A DNA stretch of 64,000 bases from Paenibacillus glycinis (GCF_009909185.1 NZ_JAAAMV010000027.1:1-64000); one strand, 5' to 3'; shown: positions 1 through 9,813, numbered from the stretch's first letter. The notes: generated from the sequence alone by a model not told the origin. Numbers and translations are program-made.

Positions 1-138
1 ATGGAGGCGATCTCCTCAGGAGCCATCGACGTGAGCAGTTACGTGACCCATCGCGTACCGTTCGCGGACATGATCGAACATTTTGAGAGCTGGCTAAACC
101 CCGAAACAAAAGTCATCAAAGCGATGCTGGAGCTGTAA
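1..138 (+). CDS. Zinc-type alcohol/polyol dehydrogenase, C-terminal end (partial)
   Basis: Only the last 45 residues are in the window; the gene starts upstream. The tail contains ISSGAIDVSSYVTHRVPFADM and ends in a lysine- and leucine-rich helix. This is the usual end of medium-chain dehydrogenases of the sorbitol/threonine dehydrogenase type, where a conserved threonine-histidine pair precedes the last helix. Its place just before a pentonate operon suggests a sugar or polyol dehydrogenase, possibly feeding that pathway, but this is inference. The gap of about 80 bases to a clear promoter for the next gene suggests it is transcribed separately. Confidence 0.6.
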   Translation: MEAISSGAIDVSSYVTHRVPFADMIEHFESWLNPETKVIKAMLEL

Positions 139-217
139 GGCAAGCAGGTCGGGCAAGAGCCGCTGAATAGGGCAAGCTTGCTCCTTCCGATAGAGAGTCT
201 GCACGGGATCAAAAGGC

Positions 218-245
218 TTGGCATTCTTTGAAAGCGTGTTATAAT
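218..245 (+). promoter_or_regulatory. Sigma-A-type promoter of the IclR regulator gene
   Basis: TTGGCA (218-223) and TATAAT (240-245) are separated by 16 bases, a near-consensus vegetative promoter. The predicted start of transcription falls just before the palindrome at 258-276, so a protein bound there would block initiation or clearance. Confidence 0.7.
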
Positions 246-257
246 AGTATAGAACAG

Positions 258-276
258 TGTTTTATATTATAAAACA
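258..276. promoter_or_regulatory. Operator O1, perfect 19-bp palindrome (IclR-type)
   Basis: TGTTTTATATTATAAAACA has two perfect 9-base arms around one central base. It lies between the promoter and the start of the IclR-family gene. A related copy precedes the first structural gene (1116-1134, 16 of 19 bases equal). The sharing of the site between regulator and operon suggests this is the binding site of the local IclR protein, with autoregulation. Confidence 0.7.
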
Positions 277-297
277 AAAGGACGTGCCAAGCCTTAC

Positions 298-1056
298 ATG
301 CCAATCATCCAAGCCGTCGACCGCGCGCTGGCGATTCTGGATCTCTTCGACGAGAACGACCGGGAGCTTAAGATAACGGAGATCAGCGCGCGCGTCGGTC
401 TGCACAAGAGTACCGTGCATTCCCTGTTGAAAACGCTTCAAAAGCACCGCTATATCGAGCAGGACGAGCAAGGATTGTATCGCCTCGGCATGCGACTGCT
501 GGAGAAGGGACAGCTCCTGTTGCAAGGCTTCGATCTGCGCGGCATTGCCGCAGGACCGCTGCGGCAATTGTCCGGCGAGACCGGGCAGACCGTTCATCTT
601 GTCATACGGGATGGGGCGGAGGGCGTATATATCGATAAGGTCGAGGGCAGCAAGGCCGCCATCCGGTACTCCCGCATCGGACGCCGCGTCCCGCTTCACA
701 GCAGCGCGGTCGGGAAAGTGCTGGCGGCGTTTATACCGGCGTCCGAGGCGGAGCCGCTCTTGAAGGGGTACGCGTACTCCATTCACACGCCGCGTACGAT
801 CGCCGGCGAAGAAGCCTTCCGCCAAGAACTGAAGAACGTGCGGGAAACGGGCGTCGCCTTCGACCGCGAAGAGAACGAACCCGGTGTCCGGTGCGCGGCG
901 GCTCCGGTATACGACCATGCGGGGCATCTCGCCGCCGCGATCAGCATATCGACGATGGCCGCGACGGTCGGCGACACGCAGTTGGCGGAATATGCCGATA
1001 TGCTCGGCGCCACGGCGGCGCGCATATCGCAAGGGCTCGGGTACAGGCCGCGGTGA
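298..1056 (+). CDS. IclR-family transcriptional regulator of the pentonate operon
   Basis: A 252-residue protein of normal IclR length. The N-terminal winged helix (about residues 5-65) contains ALAILDLF and the recognition segment GLHKSTVHSLLKTL. The C-terminal effector domain (about 75-248) has TVHLVIRDGAEGVYIDKVEG and a late REENEPGVRCAAAPVYD segment typical of the family. IclR proteins usually act as dimers or tetramers whose DNA binding is relieved or changed by a small acid. Here the likely ligand is a keto-deoxy acid or pentonate intermediate, by context. The only plausible ATG is at 298; the nearest purine-rich site (AAAGGA) is rather far upstream. The gene is followed at about 100 bases by the operon it probably controls. 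Confidence 0.9.
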   Translation: MPIIQAVDRALAILDLFDENDRELKITEISARVGLHKSTVHSLLKTLQKHRYIEQDEQGLYRLGMRLLEKGQLLLQGFDLRGIAAGPLRQLSGETGQTVHLVIRDGAEGVYIDKVEGSKAAIRYSRIGRRVPLHSSAVGKVLAAFIPASEAEPLLKGYAYSIHTPRTIAGEEAFRQELKNVRETGVAFDREENEPGVRCAAAPVYDHAGHLAAAISISTMAATVGDTQLAEYADMLGATAARISQGLGYRPR

Positions 1057-1115
1057 TCGGATGAGATCCGCGGACCCGCTCTTCTCGGCATTTCCGTCCG
1101 TATGAATGAGAACGA

Positions 1116-1134
1116 CGTTTTATAATATCAAACA
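1116..1134. promoter_or_regulatory. Operator O2, second copy of the IclR-type palindrome
   Basis: CGTTTTATAATATCAAACA matches the 19-bp operator at 258-276 at 16 positions. It includes a TATAAT (1121-1126) that could be the -10 box of the operon promoter, although I see no good -35 box 17 bases upstream. It sits 18 bases before the ATG at 1153. Binding here would cover the promoter of the structural genes. Confidence 0.6.
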
Positions 1135-1152
1135 CGAGTGGAGGCGAATCGA

Positions 1153-2058
1153 ATGCGCATTTTTCGTTACCGGGATCATTCGCGCACCTATTTGGGCGCT
1201 TTGACGGAGGACGGAACGGCTTACCGGTTGGAGGAGCCGGATCTTATGACGCTTGTCGGGAACGCGCGGAAGGCCGGCTCGTCGACCGCGGAGTATGTAG
1301 GCGGGTTGCTGCCAAGCCGGCCGTTGCTTGAATCGCCGCCGGAAACGCTTGACCTGGCGACGCCGCTGGAAGCGCCTGAGGTATGGGCGGCGGGCGTGAC
1401 CTATCAACGCAGCCGGGAAGCGCGCAATTACGAAGCGACGGCGGGTCGGCAGGATGCCGATACGTTTTATGACAAGGTGTACGATGCCGAGCGGCCGGAG
1501 CTGTTCATGAAATCGACCGCTGCGCGTACGGTCGGGCCCGGCGAGTTCGTCTGCATACGCAGCGATTCGTCGTGGCAGGTGCCGGAAGCGGAGCTGGGGC
1601 TAGTGCTGGACCGGAGCGGCGCGATCGTCGGCTACACGGCGGGCAACGACATGAGCTGCCGCGACATCGAGGGCGAGAATCCGCTCTACCTGCCTCAAGC
1701 GAAGATCTGGAAGCGTTCTTGCGCGATCGGTCCCTTCGTCCGGTTGGCGGAGACGGTGAAGGATCCGTATGCGCTCGCCATCGCGTGCCGTATCTATCGC
1801 GGCGGCGAGAAGGTCGTCGACGAAACGGCCAATACCGGGCAATTGAAACGCAGGCTGGAGGAGCTCGTCGGGTTCTTGAAGCGGGACAACGAGCTGTACG
1901 ACGGCACCGTGCTGCTGACCGGCACATGCCTTGTACCGCCGAACCAGTTCACGCTTGCGTCCGGCGATCGGATCGAGATCGAAATCGAAGGCATCGGCAC
2001 GCTTATCAATACGGCGATATATACCCACGAGCTGGACGCTGCGCTCATTGAGGGATAA
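1153..2058 (+). CDS. FAH-family 2-keto-3-deoxy-pentonate dehydratase (XylX-like)
   Basis: A 301-residue fumarylacetoacetate-hydrolase-fold enzyme. A GGAGG (1140-1144) eight bases upstream supports the ATG at 1153 rather than the upstream GTG at 1138. Likely divalent-metal ligands are Glu145 and Glu147 in VPEAELGLVL and Asp166 in GNDMSCRDIEGENPLYLPQA. That last segment is the family signature of the branch that includes 2-keto-3-deoxy-D-xylonate and L-arabonate dehydratases. In a Weimberg-type pathway this enzyme turns 2-keto-3-deoxy-pentonate into 2-oxoglutarate semialdehyde, the substrate of the dehydrogenase encoded next. The exact pentose stereochemistry cannot be read from sequence; the downstream YjhG-type dehydratase favours D-xylonate. 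Confidence 0.8.
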   Translation: MRIFRYRDHSRTYLGALTEDGTAYRLEEPDLMTLVGNARKAGSSTAEYVGGLLPSRPLLESPPETLDLATPLEAPEVWAAGVTYQRSREARNYEATAGRQDADTFYDKVYDAERPELFMKSTAARTVGPGEFVCIRSDSSWQVPEAELGLVLDRSGAIVGYTAGNDMSCRDIEGENPLYLPQAKIWKRSCAIGPFVRLAETVKDPYALAIACRIYRGGEKVVDETANTGQLKRRLEELVGFLKRDNELYDGTVLLTGTCLVPPNQFTLASGDRIEIEIEGIGTLINTAIYTHELDAALIEG

Positions 2059-2079
2059 TACGTAAGGAGGAAGAGACAG

Positions 2080-3561
2080 ATGGCAGTTCGCGACGAAATG
2101 ACGATTCGAGGCACGGTCACCATCGACAATTACGTGGGCGGCGAATGGAAGAAGCCGGCCGCCGGGCAGCGGATCCCGAGTATCAACCCTGCCCATAGAA
2201 ACGAGATCGTCGGGGAGGTTCCCGCTTCGGACTTGAACGATCTGAACGAAGCGGTAGCTTCGGCCGAAGCGGCCAGGAAAGCTTGGCGCAAGCTGAGCGG
2301 CGCCCAGCGCGGCGCGCTGCTGTACAAGGCGGCGGACCTGCTGGAAAGCCGCGTGGACGAAATCGGGCGGACGATGACCCGCGAGATGGGCAAGACGCTC
2401 CCCGAGGCGAAGGGCGAGACGGCACGGGGAGCGGCTATCCTGCGCTATTACGCGGGAGAAGGCATGCGGCCGGTCGGCGACGTCATTCCGTCCACGGACG
2501 CGGAAGCGCTGATGTTCACGACGCGCGTGCCGCTCGGCGTCGTCGGCGTCATCTCGCCTTGGAATTTCCCGGTGGCGATCCCGGTGTGGAAGATGGCCCC
2601 GGCGCTGATCTACGGCAACGCCGTGGTCTGGAAGCCGGCGGCCGAGACGGCCGTAACCGCGGCGCTGATCATGGCATGCTTCCACGACGCGGGCTTCCCG
2701 GCGGGCGTCGTCAACATGGTGATCGGCGACGGTGCCGTCATCGGGCAGGGCATCGCCGAGCATCCGGGCATTCATGGCATCACGTTCACCGGCTCCAATG
2801 CCGTCGGCAAGCGCGTCGGTCAAATCGCGCTGGCGCGAGGCGCGAAATACCAGCTTGAGATGGGCGGCAAGAATCCGATCCTCGTAGCCGCAGACGCCGA
2901 CCTCGACCTCGCCGTCGACGCCACGATCAGCGGCGGGCTGCGTTCCACGGGGCAGAAGTGCACGGCGACAAGCCGCGTCATCGTCGTGCGCGACGTCTAC
3001 GAGACGTTCAGGGCGAAGCTGCTCGAGAAAGTCGAGGGGCTGCGCGTGGGCGACGGCCTGGCGGCGGATACGTGGCTCGGTCCCTGCGCGAGCGAGAAAC
3101 AGTACGAGACCGTCAAGCGGTATATCCGCACGGGGATCGACGAAGGCGCCGTGCTGCTGACCGGCGGGGAGACGCCGGCTAGTCCGGAGCTGGCGAACGG
3201 TTTCTACGTGACGCCTGCCGTATTCGACCGGGTGACGCCATCGATGACGATCGCGCGGGAGGAGATTTTCGGCCCCGTGCTGGCCTTGATCGAAGCAAAG
3301 GACATGAATGAGGCGATCGAACTCGCGAACGACACGGAATACGGGCTCAGCGCTTCGCTGTACACCCGCGATCTCGGCAGCGTGTTGACGTTCGTGCAGG
3401 AGATGGAAGCGGGACTGGTCCGCGTCAACGCCGAGACGGCGGGCGTGGAACTGCAGGCGCCGTTCGGCGGGATGAAGGGCTCGAGCTCGCATTCGCGGGA
3501 GCAAGGGCAGGCGGCCATCGAGTTCTATACCGCCGTCAAAACCGTGTTCGTGAAGTCTTGA
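2080..3561 (+). CDS. Aldehyde dehydrogenase, probable 2-oxoglutarate semialdehyde dehydrogenase
   Basis: A 493-residue NAD(P)-dependent aldehyde dehydrogenase of standard length. The Rossmann-region [17 protein letters not shown], the general base Glu260 in ELEMGGKNP and the catalytic Cys294 in GQKCTATSR are all present, as is the EEIFGPVL motif near the C terminus. AAGGAGG at 2064-2070 lies well placed for the ATG at 2080. The position between an FAH-family keto-deoxy-acid dehydratase and a xylonate dehydratase points to oxidation of 2-oxoglutarate semialdehyde to 2-oxoglutarate, entering the TCA cycle. The TGA stop lies 17 bases before the next start, consistent with one operon. Alternative substrates such as succinate semialdehyde cannot be excluded. 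Confidence 0.85.
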   Translation: MAVRDEMTIRGTVTIDNYVGGEWKKPAAGQRIPSINPAHRNEIVGEVPASDLNDLNEAVASAEAARKAWRKLSGAQRGALLYKAADLLESRVDEIGRTMTREMGKTLPEAKGETARGAAILRYYAGEGMRPVGDVIPSTDAEALMFTTRVPLGVVGVISPWNFPVAIPVWKMAPALIYGNAVVWKPAAETAVTAALIMACFHDAGFPAGVVNMVIGDGAVIGQGIAEHPGIHGITFTGSNAVGKRVGQIALARGAKYQLEMGGKNPILVAADADLDLAVDATISGGLRSTGQKCTATSRVIVVRDVYETFRAKLLEKVEGLRVGDGLAADTWLGPCASEKQYETVKRYIRTGIDEGAVLLTGGETPASPELANGFYVTPAVFDRVTPSMTIAREEIFGPVLALIEAKDMNEAIELANDTEYGLSASLYTRDLGSVLTFVQEMEAGLVRVNAETAGVELQAPFGGMKGSSSHSREQGQAAIEFYTAVKTVFVKS

Positions 3562-3578
3562 CCGGGAGGAAGCGCGCG

Positions 3579-5561
3579 ATGAACGAACAGCTGCTTACGA
3601 TTATGGGACCGGAAGACGACACGTATTTCGAGGTGGCGACTCACGCGGCGGGACCGGCCGGTTCGCTGCCGTTGACGCCGGAGCTGCTGCTGAACGCGCC
3701 GAGCGGCGACTTGTTCGGCTGGAGCCAGAACGTAGGCATGGGCTGGCAGGCGGAACGCCTGCGGGGCCGGGAGGTGCTGATTCTCGGTACGATGGGCGGG
3801 ATCCGCAACGAGGACGGCACGCCGGCGGCGCTCGGCTACCACACCGGCCATTGGGAGATCGGCTTGCTGATGAAGGCCGCGGCAGATGAAGTTGCGGGGG
3901 CAGGCGGCATTCCGTTCGCCGGTTACGTCAGCGACCCGTGCGACGGGCGCTCGCAGGGAACGACCGGCATGTTCGATTCGCTCCCGTACCGCAACGACGC
4001 GGCCATGGTGATGCGGCGGCTCGTCCGCTCGCTGCCGACGCGCTCGGCGGTGATCGGCGTCGCTACGTGCGACAAAGGGCTGCCCGCCATGATGGTGGCG
4101 CTTGCCGGCATGAAGAAGCTGCCCGGCGTCATCGTGCCCGGGGGAGTGACGCTGCCTCCGACGCGCGGCGAGGATGCCGGCAAAATACAAACGATCGGAG
4201 CCCGGTATGCGACCGGCGAGTTGTCGTTGGAGGAAGCCGCCGATCTCGGCTGCCGCGCCTGCGCGACGCCTGGAGGGGGATGCCAGTTTCTCGGCACGGC
4301 CGGCACCGCCCAAGTCGTGGCGGAAGCAATAGGGCTCACGGTGCCGCATGCCGCGCTTGCTCCCTCGGGGCAGCCGGTCTGGACCGCGATGGCCCGGCAG
4401 TCCGCCCGCGCGGCCATGTCGCTTGCGGCGCAGGGACTCACCATGGAGAAGGTGTTGACGGACGCCTCCATTCGCAACGCCATGGCGGTACATGCCGCTT
4501 TCGGGGGCTCGACCAACCTGCTCCTGCATATACCGGCGATCGCGCATGCAGCGGGACTAGCCGTTCCGGATGCAAGCGATTGGGCGGAAGTGAACCGCGC
4601 TGTCCCGAGAATCGTCAGCGTTCTCCCGAACGGGCCGGCTCCGCATCCGACCGTACGGGTGTTCCTCGCGGGAGGGGTCCCGGAGGTTATGCTCCATCTG
4701 CAGCGGCTCGGCGCGTTGGACGACACGGTGCTTACGGCTGCCGGCGTTACGCTCGGCGAGACCCTCGATTGGTGGGAGACATCCGAGCGCCGGCGGCGCA
4801 TGCGCGCCTACCTTGCGGAGCGCGAGGGGATCGACCCCGACACGGTCATATACAGTCCGGAGTCCGCGCAAGCGGCCGGACTCGCGCCGACCGTTACGTT
4901 CCCGAAGGGCAATCTGGCGCCCGAAGGCTCCGTCATCAAGTCCACGGCGATCGACCCTTCCGTTCTGGATGAAAACGGCGTGTTCCGGCATACCGGCCGC
5001 GTGAAGGTGTTCGTCACGGAACGGGACGCGATCCGGGCGATCAAGACGGGCGGCATCGCCGCCGGCGACATTCTTGCGCTTATCGGACGCGGACCGTCCG
5101 GGACCGGCATGGAGGAGACGTACCAGCTGACGTCGGCGCTGAAGTATTTGCCCTTCGGGCGTCAAGTATCGCTCCTGACCGATGCCCGGTTCTCCGGCGT
5201 ATCGACAGGCGCGTGCATCGGGCACATCGGGCCCGAAGCGCTCGCCGGCGGGCCGGTCGGACGGCTTCGGGACGGCGACTGGGTCGACATCCGAATCGAT
5301 ACGCGCGGACTGGAAGGCAGCATCCACATGGTGGGCTGCGGAGCGCAGCCTGAATCGCCGGAAGCCGGCACGGCCATCCTGGCCGCCAGAACGCCTCATC
5401 CGGGTCTGGCGGAGGACCCGTCGCTGCCGGACGATACCCGGTTATGGGCAGCCCTGCAGGCTGCAAGCGGCGGCACGTGGAAGGGCTGCGTCTACGACAC
5501 GGACCGCATCATCCGGACGCTGAAGGCCGGCATGGAAGCGCTTGCGGGAGAGGGCGTTTAA
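3579..5561 (+). CDS. YjhG/YagF-family D-xylonate dehydratase (IlvD/Edd superfamily)
   Basis: A 660-residue protein, the length of YjhG/YagF xylonate dehydratases and longer than IlvD or Edd. Candidate Fe-S cysteines are Cys121 ([11 protein letters not shown]), Cys164 ([11 protein letters not shown]) and Cys235 ([16 protein letters not shown]). These enzymes dehydrate D-xylonate (and D-galactonate in some cases) to 2-keto-3-deoxy acids. The ATG at 3579 is preceded by GGGAGGA (3564-3570); a TTG at 3558 overlapping the previous stop has no site of its own. With the FAH dehydratase and semialdehyde dehydrogenase this gives the lower three steps of the Weimberg pathway. Xylose dehydrogenase and lactonase are not in the window unless the truncated dehydrogenase at 1-138 serves. 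Confidence 0.88.
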   Translation: MNEQLLTIMGPEDDTYFEVATHAAGPAGSLPLTPELLLNAPSGDLFGWSQNVGMGWQAERLRGREVLILGTMGGIRNEDGTPAALGYHTGHWEIGLLMKAAADEVAGAGGIPFAGYVSDPCDGRSQGTTGMFDSLPYRNDAAMVMRRLVRSLPTRSAVIGVATCDKGLPAMMVALAGMKKLPGVIVPGGVTLPPTRGEDAGKIQTIGARYATGELSLEEAADLGCRACATPGGGCQFLGTAGTAQVVAEAIGLTVPHAALAPSGQPVWTAMARQSARAAMSLAAQGLTMEKVLTDASIRNAMAVHAAFGGSTNLLLHIPAIAHAAGLAVPDASDWAEVNRAVPRIVSVLPNGPAPHPTVRVFLAGGVPEVMLHLQRLGALDDTVLTAAGVTLGETLDWWETSERRRRMRAYLAEREGIDPDTVIYSPESAQAAGLAPTVTFPKGNLAPEGSVIKSTAIDPSVLDENGVFRHTGRVKVFVTERDAIRAIKTGGIAAGDILALIGRGPSGTGMEETYQLTSALKYLPFGRQVSLLTDARFSGVSTGACIGHIGPEALAGGPVGRLRDGDWVDIRIDTRGLEGSIHMVGCGAQPESPEAGTAILAARTPHPGLAEDPSLPDDTRLWAALQAASGGTWKGCVYDTDRIIRTLKAGMEALAGEGV

Positions 5562-5617
5562 TCGGGCGTGCCGCCGCGTTGGCGGCAATGGAAAAACAAA
5601 CGAAGGAGATTGCGATC

Positions 5618-6598
5618 ATGCGCAAAGCGCCAGAACCGAATCAGCCCCTCGTGACGCATATTTACACGGCGGACCCGTCCGCCCATGTGTTTGAAGGGAA
5701 AATCTACATCTATCCGTCGCATGATCTGGATCACGACGGACCCAGCAACGACAACGGCGACCAATACGCCATGGAAGATTACCGCGTGCTGTCGCTGGAC
5801 GGCTTCGATTCGCCCGTCGTCGATCACGGCGAAGCGCTGCACCTGAAGGACATCCCGTGGGCTTCGAAGCAGCTGTGGGCGCCGGATGCGGCATACAAGA
5901 ACCGCACGTACTATTTGTTTTTCCCGGCAAGGGACCTGGAGGGGAATTTCCGCATCGGCGCAGCGACGTCGCAATCGCCGGCAGGCCCGTTTGCTCCGCA
6001 GGAACGCTATATCGAAGGCAGCTTCAGCATCGACCCTGCCGTGCTGGTAGACGACGACGAGCAAGCGTACATCTATTTCGGCGGCTTGTGGGGAGGCCAG
6101 CTGGAGAAGTGGCAGACCGGCGAGTTCGACCCCGCAGCGACGGGACCCGCGCCGGACGAGCCTGCCCTGGGGCCGCGCGCGGCGCTGCTGAGCGACGACA
6201 TGCTGAGCTTCAAGGACAAGGCGCAGGAGATCTCGATCGTGGACGAAACGGGCCATCCGATCCTGGCGGGAGACGAGGAGCGGCGATTCTTCGAGGGTCC
6301 GTGGGTACACAAGTACAATGGCTTGTACTACTTGAGCTACTCGACCGGCACGACTCACAAGCTGGTCTACGCGGTCAGCCCCGATCCGATGGGCCCGTAT
6401 ACGTTCAAGGGGACGATCCTTACGCCCGTTATCGGCTGGACGACGCACCACTCCATCGTGCGATTCGAAGACAAATGGTACCTCTTCTACCACGACTGTT
6501 CGCTGTCGGACGGCGTGAACCACAAGCGCTGCGTCAAGTATACGGAGCTGCTGTATGACGAGGACGGTACGATTCGGACGATCGATCCTTATCGATAG
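5618..6598 (+). CDS. GH43 glycosidase, likely cytoplasmic beta-xylosidase/arabinofuranosidase
   Basis: A 326-residue single-domain five-bladed propeller enzyme without signal peptide. The GH43 triad is visible: general base Asp19 in YTADPSAHVF, transition-state Asp139 in SIDPAVLVDD and acid Glu226 in FFEGPWVHKYNGLYYLSY. The ATG at 5618 follows AAGGAG at 5603-5608. An in-frame ATG at 5588 has a poorer context. It lies 56 bases after the xylonate dehydratase gene and before a strong terminator, so it is probably the last gene of the pentonate operon. It would release xylose or arabinose from imported xylo-oligosaccharides, linking polymer breakdown to pentose oxidation. GH43 members also include arabinanases, so the exact bond is uncertain. 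Confidence 0.85.
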   Translation: MRKAPEPNQPLVTHIYTADPSAHVFEGKIYIYPSHDLDHDGPSNDNGDQYAMEDYRVLSLDGFDSPVVDHGEALHLKDIPWASKQLWAPDAAYKNRTYYLFFPARDLEGNFRIGAATSQSPAGPFAPQERYIEGSFSIDPAVLVDDDEQAYIYFGGLWGGQLEKWQTGEFDPAATGPAPDEPALGPRAALLSDDMLSFKDKAQEISIVDETGHPILAGDEERRFFEGPWVHKYNGLYYLSYSTGTTHKLVYAVSPDPMGPYTFKGTILTPVIGWTTHHSIVRFEDKWYLFYHDCSLSDGVNHKRCVKYTELLYDEDGTIRTIDPYR

Positions 6599-6730
6599 CA
6601 AGTCGTGTAAGCGTGACGATAGTAGGCCGACGTAACTCCATGAGCGCGTCGATCCTGACAGACACGGCATGCCTGCGGTATAGGTAGGCCCACCGGAACA
6701 TTGTTTTAACGCCTTATTCGCCAACACGGG

Positions 6731-6779
6731 GAAAATGCCCCCTCAAGCCGGCAGAGCCGAGACTTGAGGGGGCATTTTC
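6731..6779. terminator. Bidirectional intrinsic terminator between convergent genes
   Basis: Perfect 17-base arms (6731-6747 and 6763-6779, GAAAATGCCCCCTCAAG and its complement) surround a 15-base loop. The A/T-rich outer ends give a T-run in both directions. It separates the GH43 gene from the convergent GH5-like gene. Confidence 0.93.
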
Positions 6780-6791
6780 ATATCGCGAACC

Positions 6792-9575
6792 TCAGTACGT
6801 CTTCACCGCGTCGATATTGATCGTGCTGCTTCCGGTGCTGCCGGCGCCTTGATTGACGTAGAAGTTCATTTCGGCAATGGAGCCAAGATCTCGCGTTCCG
6901 TTACCGCCGCTGTACCAGCTTGGGCGGGAAAAGCTGCTGAATGGAACCTGAATCGCCGTCGCCGTCGTCCCGGAGAGCGCATACGCGGTCTCCCACGGCT
7001 CGCCGCCGGTTTCTTTGAACTGCACGGTAAGCGTGCGATTCGAGCCGTCCGGCTTCACCCATAGCGTAATCCCGGTCTTGCCGGTCCAGTTGGCGGCAAT
7101 AGAATGAACGACGCCGGAGTAATTGGCGGCCGCCGTTATGCTATAGCTTAGCTTCATGCTGGTCGTTCCGTCGCTTTTAACGGACGTATCGAGCGTCGGG
7201 GTGATGGCGCTGCCGGAAGAATTCATCGTGTAGGCAGCCTGCAGCGCGCCGTTCGAAGCGTACCCGTCGAAGCTGTCGATCGCATCGCTTGGAGGCTGCG
7301 AACCGCCGCCAACCTGCCCGGCCGTTATAGCGTCCACATAGATGCTGCTGCTGCCGGTCGTTCCGGAGCCTTGATTGACGTAAATGCTGTATTCCTTCAC
7401 CGTATTCAAGTCCTTCACGCCATTGCCGCCGCTGTACCAGCCCGGATGGTTGAAGGAGCTGAACGGCAAATTAATGACGCCCGAGGTTGTGCCGGACAAC
7501 GTGTAGTACGTTTCCCAAAGCTCGCCGCCGTTCTCCTTAAACTGAATCGTCAAGGTCCGGTTCGACCCGTCCGGCTTGAGCCAGAGCGACAATCCGGTCG
7601 CGCCGGACCAGTCCGCCGTGCCCACCTGTTTGGTTGCGCCTGCAAAGTTGGCGGGAGAGGCCGCGATGGTATAAGCAAACTTCATGCCGTAGGCGCCGTC
7701 GTACTTATTCGCGGTGTCCCTGGTGACCGTCAAGGCGCCGCCGTCCGTGTTGCGGACATAGGCGCTTTGCAGCGCGCTGTCCGAGCCGTACGCGTCGAAC
7801 GAATCAACCGTGGTCGACGTCGCTTGCGCGGCCGTCGTAAAGGTTAGGCCGGCATTCGATGCAACGGTGGATCCGGTACCGTTCACGGCGGTTACTTTCC
7901 AGTAGTACGTTTTGTTGTAGGCGAGCGCGGAACTCGGCGTATAAGAAACCGAGGTGAGTCCGCCGGCGTTAATGACCGGGCTCGTATAAGCGCTGTTGTC
8001 CGCTACGACAAGCGTATATGTTGCGACGTTGCCGGAAGCATTCCAGCTCAGCGTCGGCAGAACGCTTTGGCCGGTTGCGCCGCTTGCCGGGGAGGTCTGC
8101 GCGAAAGCGCCGGGAGCAGGCAGAGCCGTTCCGCCGGTCGCATACACAGGCGAATAGCTGCCGGCGACCCCCGCCAGGTTATGGGCCTTTACTCGGTACC
8201 AATAAGCCGTGCCCGACACGGAGGTCGGGTCGGTCCATGGCGTGCCGGTATCCGTCGCGCATTGGTTGCACGTCACGGTCCAAGGCCCGCTTGCGCCGGC
8301 CGTTGCCCGTTCGACGGTATATTTGTCCGCTGCGGCCGCGCCGCGCCATTTCAACTGGACCTTGCCGCCGCTTGCCTGGTGGCCCGTAATGAGCGGCGCG
8401 TCCGGAACGCCCGCGGCCGGGACGGCTATTCCGCGCATGGCGTAAGCGTGGTTGCGCAGCTGCTGGGCTTTCGTGCGCATGTCCGTCGTCGTGCCCGGAT
8501 AGTAAATGGTGAATCCGTCGTTATGCACCTTATAGCCGTAGTCGTCGTTCTGTCCGAATAACGCCCAATAGTTGCTGCCGGCAATCGCCGGATGGGCTTC
8601 GATGGCGGCGAGGAAGCTCGCGAGCGTGCCGTAGGTTTCCAGGTTCCACGCGAATTCGCCGACCACCATCGCTTTGCCCGCGGCTTGAACCTTGTTGGCC
8701 TGCGTATTCAGCTCGGTCACCGACAAGCCTTTGCAGCAGGCGCCGACGGCCGGCCATTGGTAGAAATGATCGCTGTAGATATCGACGCTCGAGATCGAGA
8801 GATGCGCATCCTTGACGCCATAGGTTCCGTCCATGACCAGATGGTTGCCGTCGATGCTTTTCAGATCATCGGCGATGTCCTGCGTCCAGTTCTTCATCGC
8901 CGTCGGATTGTCGTACCAGCCCAGCTCGTTGCCGGTTTCCCATGCCATGATGGTGGGATCGTCTTTGTATTTGATGCCCGTGTAGGTATTCGTGCGGTTG
9001 AGCAGCACGCTTAGATGCTGCTTGAAGGCGCTGATGATTTCCGGCTTGTTGTAGAACTCGTACCCGGTGTAGCTGATGCCGTCGTCGGGATAGCCGAACC
9101 AGCGCGTCCAAGATTTTTTGCCGCCGTGGTAGTAATCGTATTGGTCGATGAGAGGGAGAACAAGGCGAAGTCCGGCATCGCCGGCCGCTTTGATCGCGTA
9201 GTCGAGCTTCTGGAAGGCGGTCTCGTTGTAGGTGCCGAGCGAGGGCATGATGCACTTGGAACAGCCGAAAGAAATGGCGGCATGGGAACGCACGACGGTC
9301 GCGCCCATTTCTTTCGCCGTCTGCAGGGCGTTGTTCACGCGGAACTCGGTCGGATACTCGACGGGATTCTCGTCAAGCGCAAGCCAGTAGAGGTTCGGAC
9401 CGCTGTAACGGAACGGCTGGCCGTTCAGCATCAGCTGGCTGCCGGAGCGGGTGACGAAGCCGGACACGGCGGCGGAGGCTTTGTTCGCGGGAGCGCCTGC
9501 GAGAGCCGACAAAGACAGGAAACCAAGAAGCAGGGCGAGCGCGCGGGAGAGCATACGGAATCTGGTGGTGATCAC
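6792..9575 (-). CDS. Secreted GH5-like endo-beta-mannanase with two FN3 and two CBM11-like modules
   Basis: A 927-residue secreted enzyme starting with GTG, seven bases after GAGGAGG. Signal peptide about residues 1-36 (cleavage near NKASA-A). Catalytic domain about 37-385, with acid/base Glu217 in AWETGNELGW and nucleophile Glu307 in MVVGEFAWN, the pattern of clan A GH5 beta-mannanases. Two FN3-type domains follow (about 390-480 and 485-582), then two copies of a jelly-roll module (about 590-757 and 768-927) carrying DSFD.Y, TLDT.., W.G..G..LW.KPDGSNRTL and a YVNQGxG ending. These resemble CBM11-type or related carbohydrate-binding modules. There is no SLH anchor, so the enzyme should be released. 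It is a paralogue of the SLH-anchored enzyme at 16634-22336. Mannan is the likely substrate, though a glucan cannot be excluded. Confidence 0.85.
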   Translation of the reverse strand: MITTRFRMLSRALALLLGFLSLSALAGAPANKASAAVSGFVTRSGSQLMLNGQPFRYSGPNLYWLALDENPVEYPTEFRVNNALQTAKEMGATVVRSHAAISFGCSKCIMPSLGTYNETAFQKLDYAIKAAGDAGLRLVLPLIDQYDYYHGGKKSWTRWFGYPDDGISYTGYEFYNKPEIISAFKQHLSVLLNRTNTYTGIKYKDDPTIMAWETGNELGWYDNPTAMKNWTQDIADDLKSIDGNHLVMDGTYGVKDAHLSISSVDIYSDHFYQWPAVGACCKGLSVTELNTQANKVQAAGKAMVVGEFAWNLETYGTLASFLAAIEAHPAIAGSNYWALFGQNDDYGYKVHNDGFTIYYPGTTTDMRTKAQQLRNHAYAMRGIAVPAAGVPDAPLITGHQASGGKVQLKWRGAAAADKYTVERATAGASGPWTVTCNQCATDTGTPWTDPTSVSGTAYWYRVKAHNLAGVAGSYSPVYATGGTALPAPGAFAQTSPASGATGQSVLPTLSWNASGNVATYTLVVADNSAYTSPVINAGGLTSVSYTPSSALAYNKTYYWKVTAVNGTGSTVASNAGLTFTTAAQATSTTVDSFDAYGSDSALQSAYVRNTDGGALTVTRDTANKYDGAYGMKFAYTIAASPANFAGATKQVGTADWSGATGLSLWLKPDGSNRTLTIQFKENGGELWETYYTLSGTTSGVINLPFSSFNHPGWYSGGNGVKDLNTVKEYSIYVNQGSGTTGSSSIYVDAITAGQVGGGSQPPSDAIDSFDGYASNGALQAAYTMNSSGSAITPTLDTSVKSDGTTSMKLSYSITAAANYSGVVHSIAANWTGKTGITLWVKPDGSNRTLTVQFKETGGEPWETAYALSGTTATAIQVPFSSFSRPSWYSGGNGTRDLGSIAEMNFYVNQGAGSTGSSTINIDAVKTY

Positions 9576-9813
9576 ACGATAACCTCCTCGAAGGATAGGG
9601 TGGATTGCAAGAGAATGGCACGCGGGGCCCGGGACAAATTAAACGATTGACCTCCTCTCCGCATCGATTACGCAGGCCGCGTGCTATTAATCTAACGCCA
9701 TCGGCGGCCCCCTGACTATTGGCTAATTTTTAGGTTTATTGGACTGGGTTTAGGCAATCCCGGTTTGCGCGAAGAAAAGGTTGCCTGTTCTTCGGCCCGT
9801 GTGTCAGAATCAC

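Noticed and set aside
1600..3504. A 634-residue minus-strand open frame over the dehydratase and dehydrogenase genes
   Set aside because: It is the mirror of clear plus-strand enzymes with catalytic residues; no family features.
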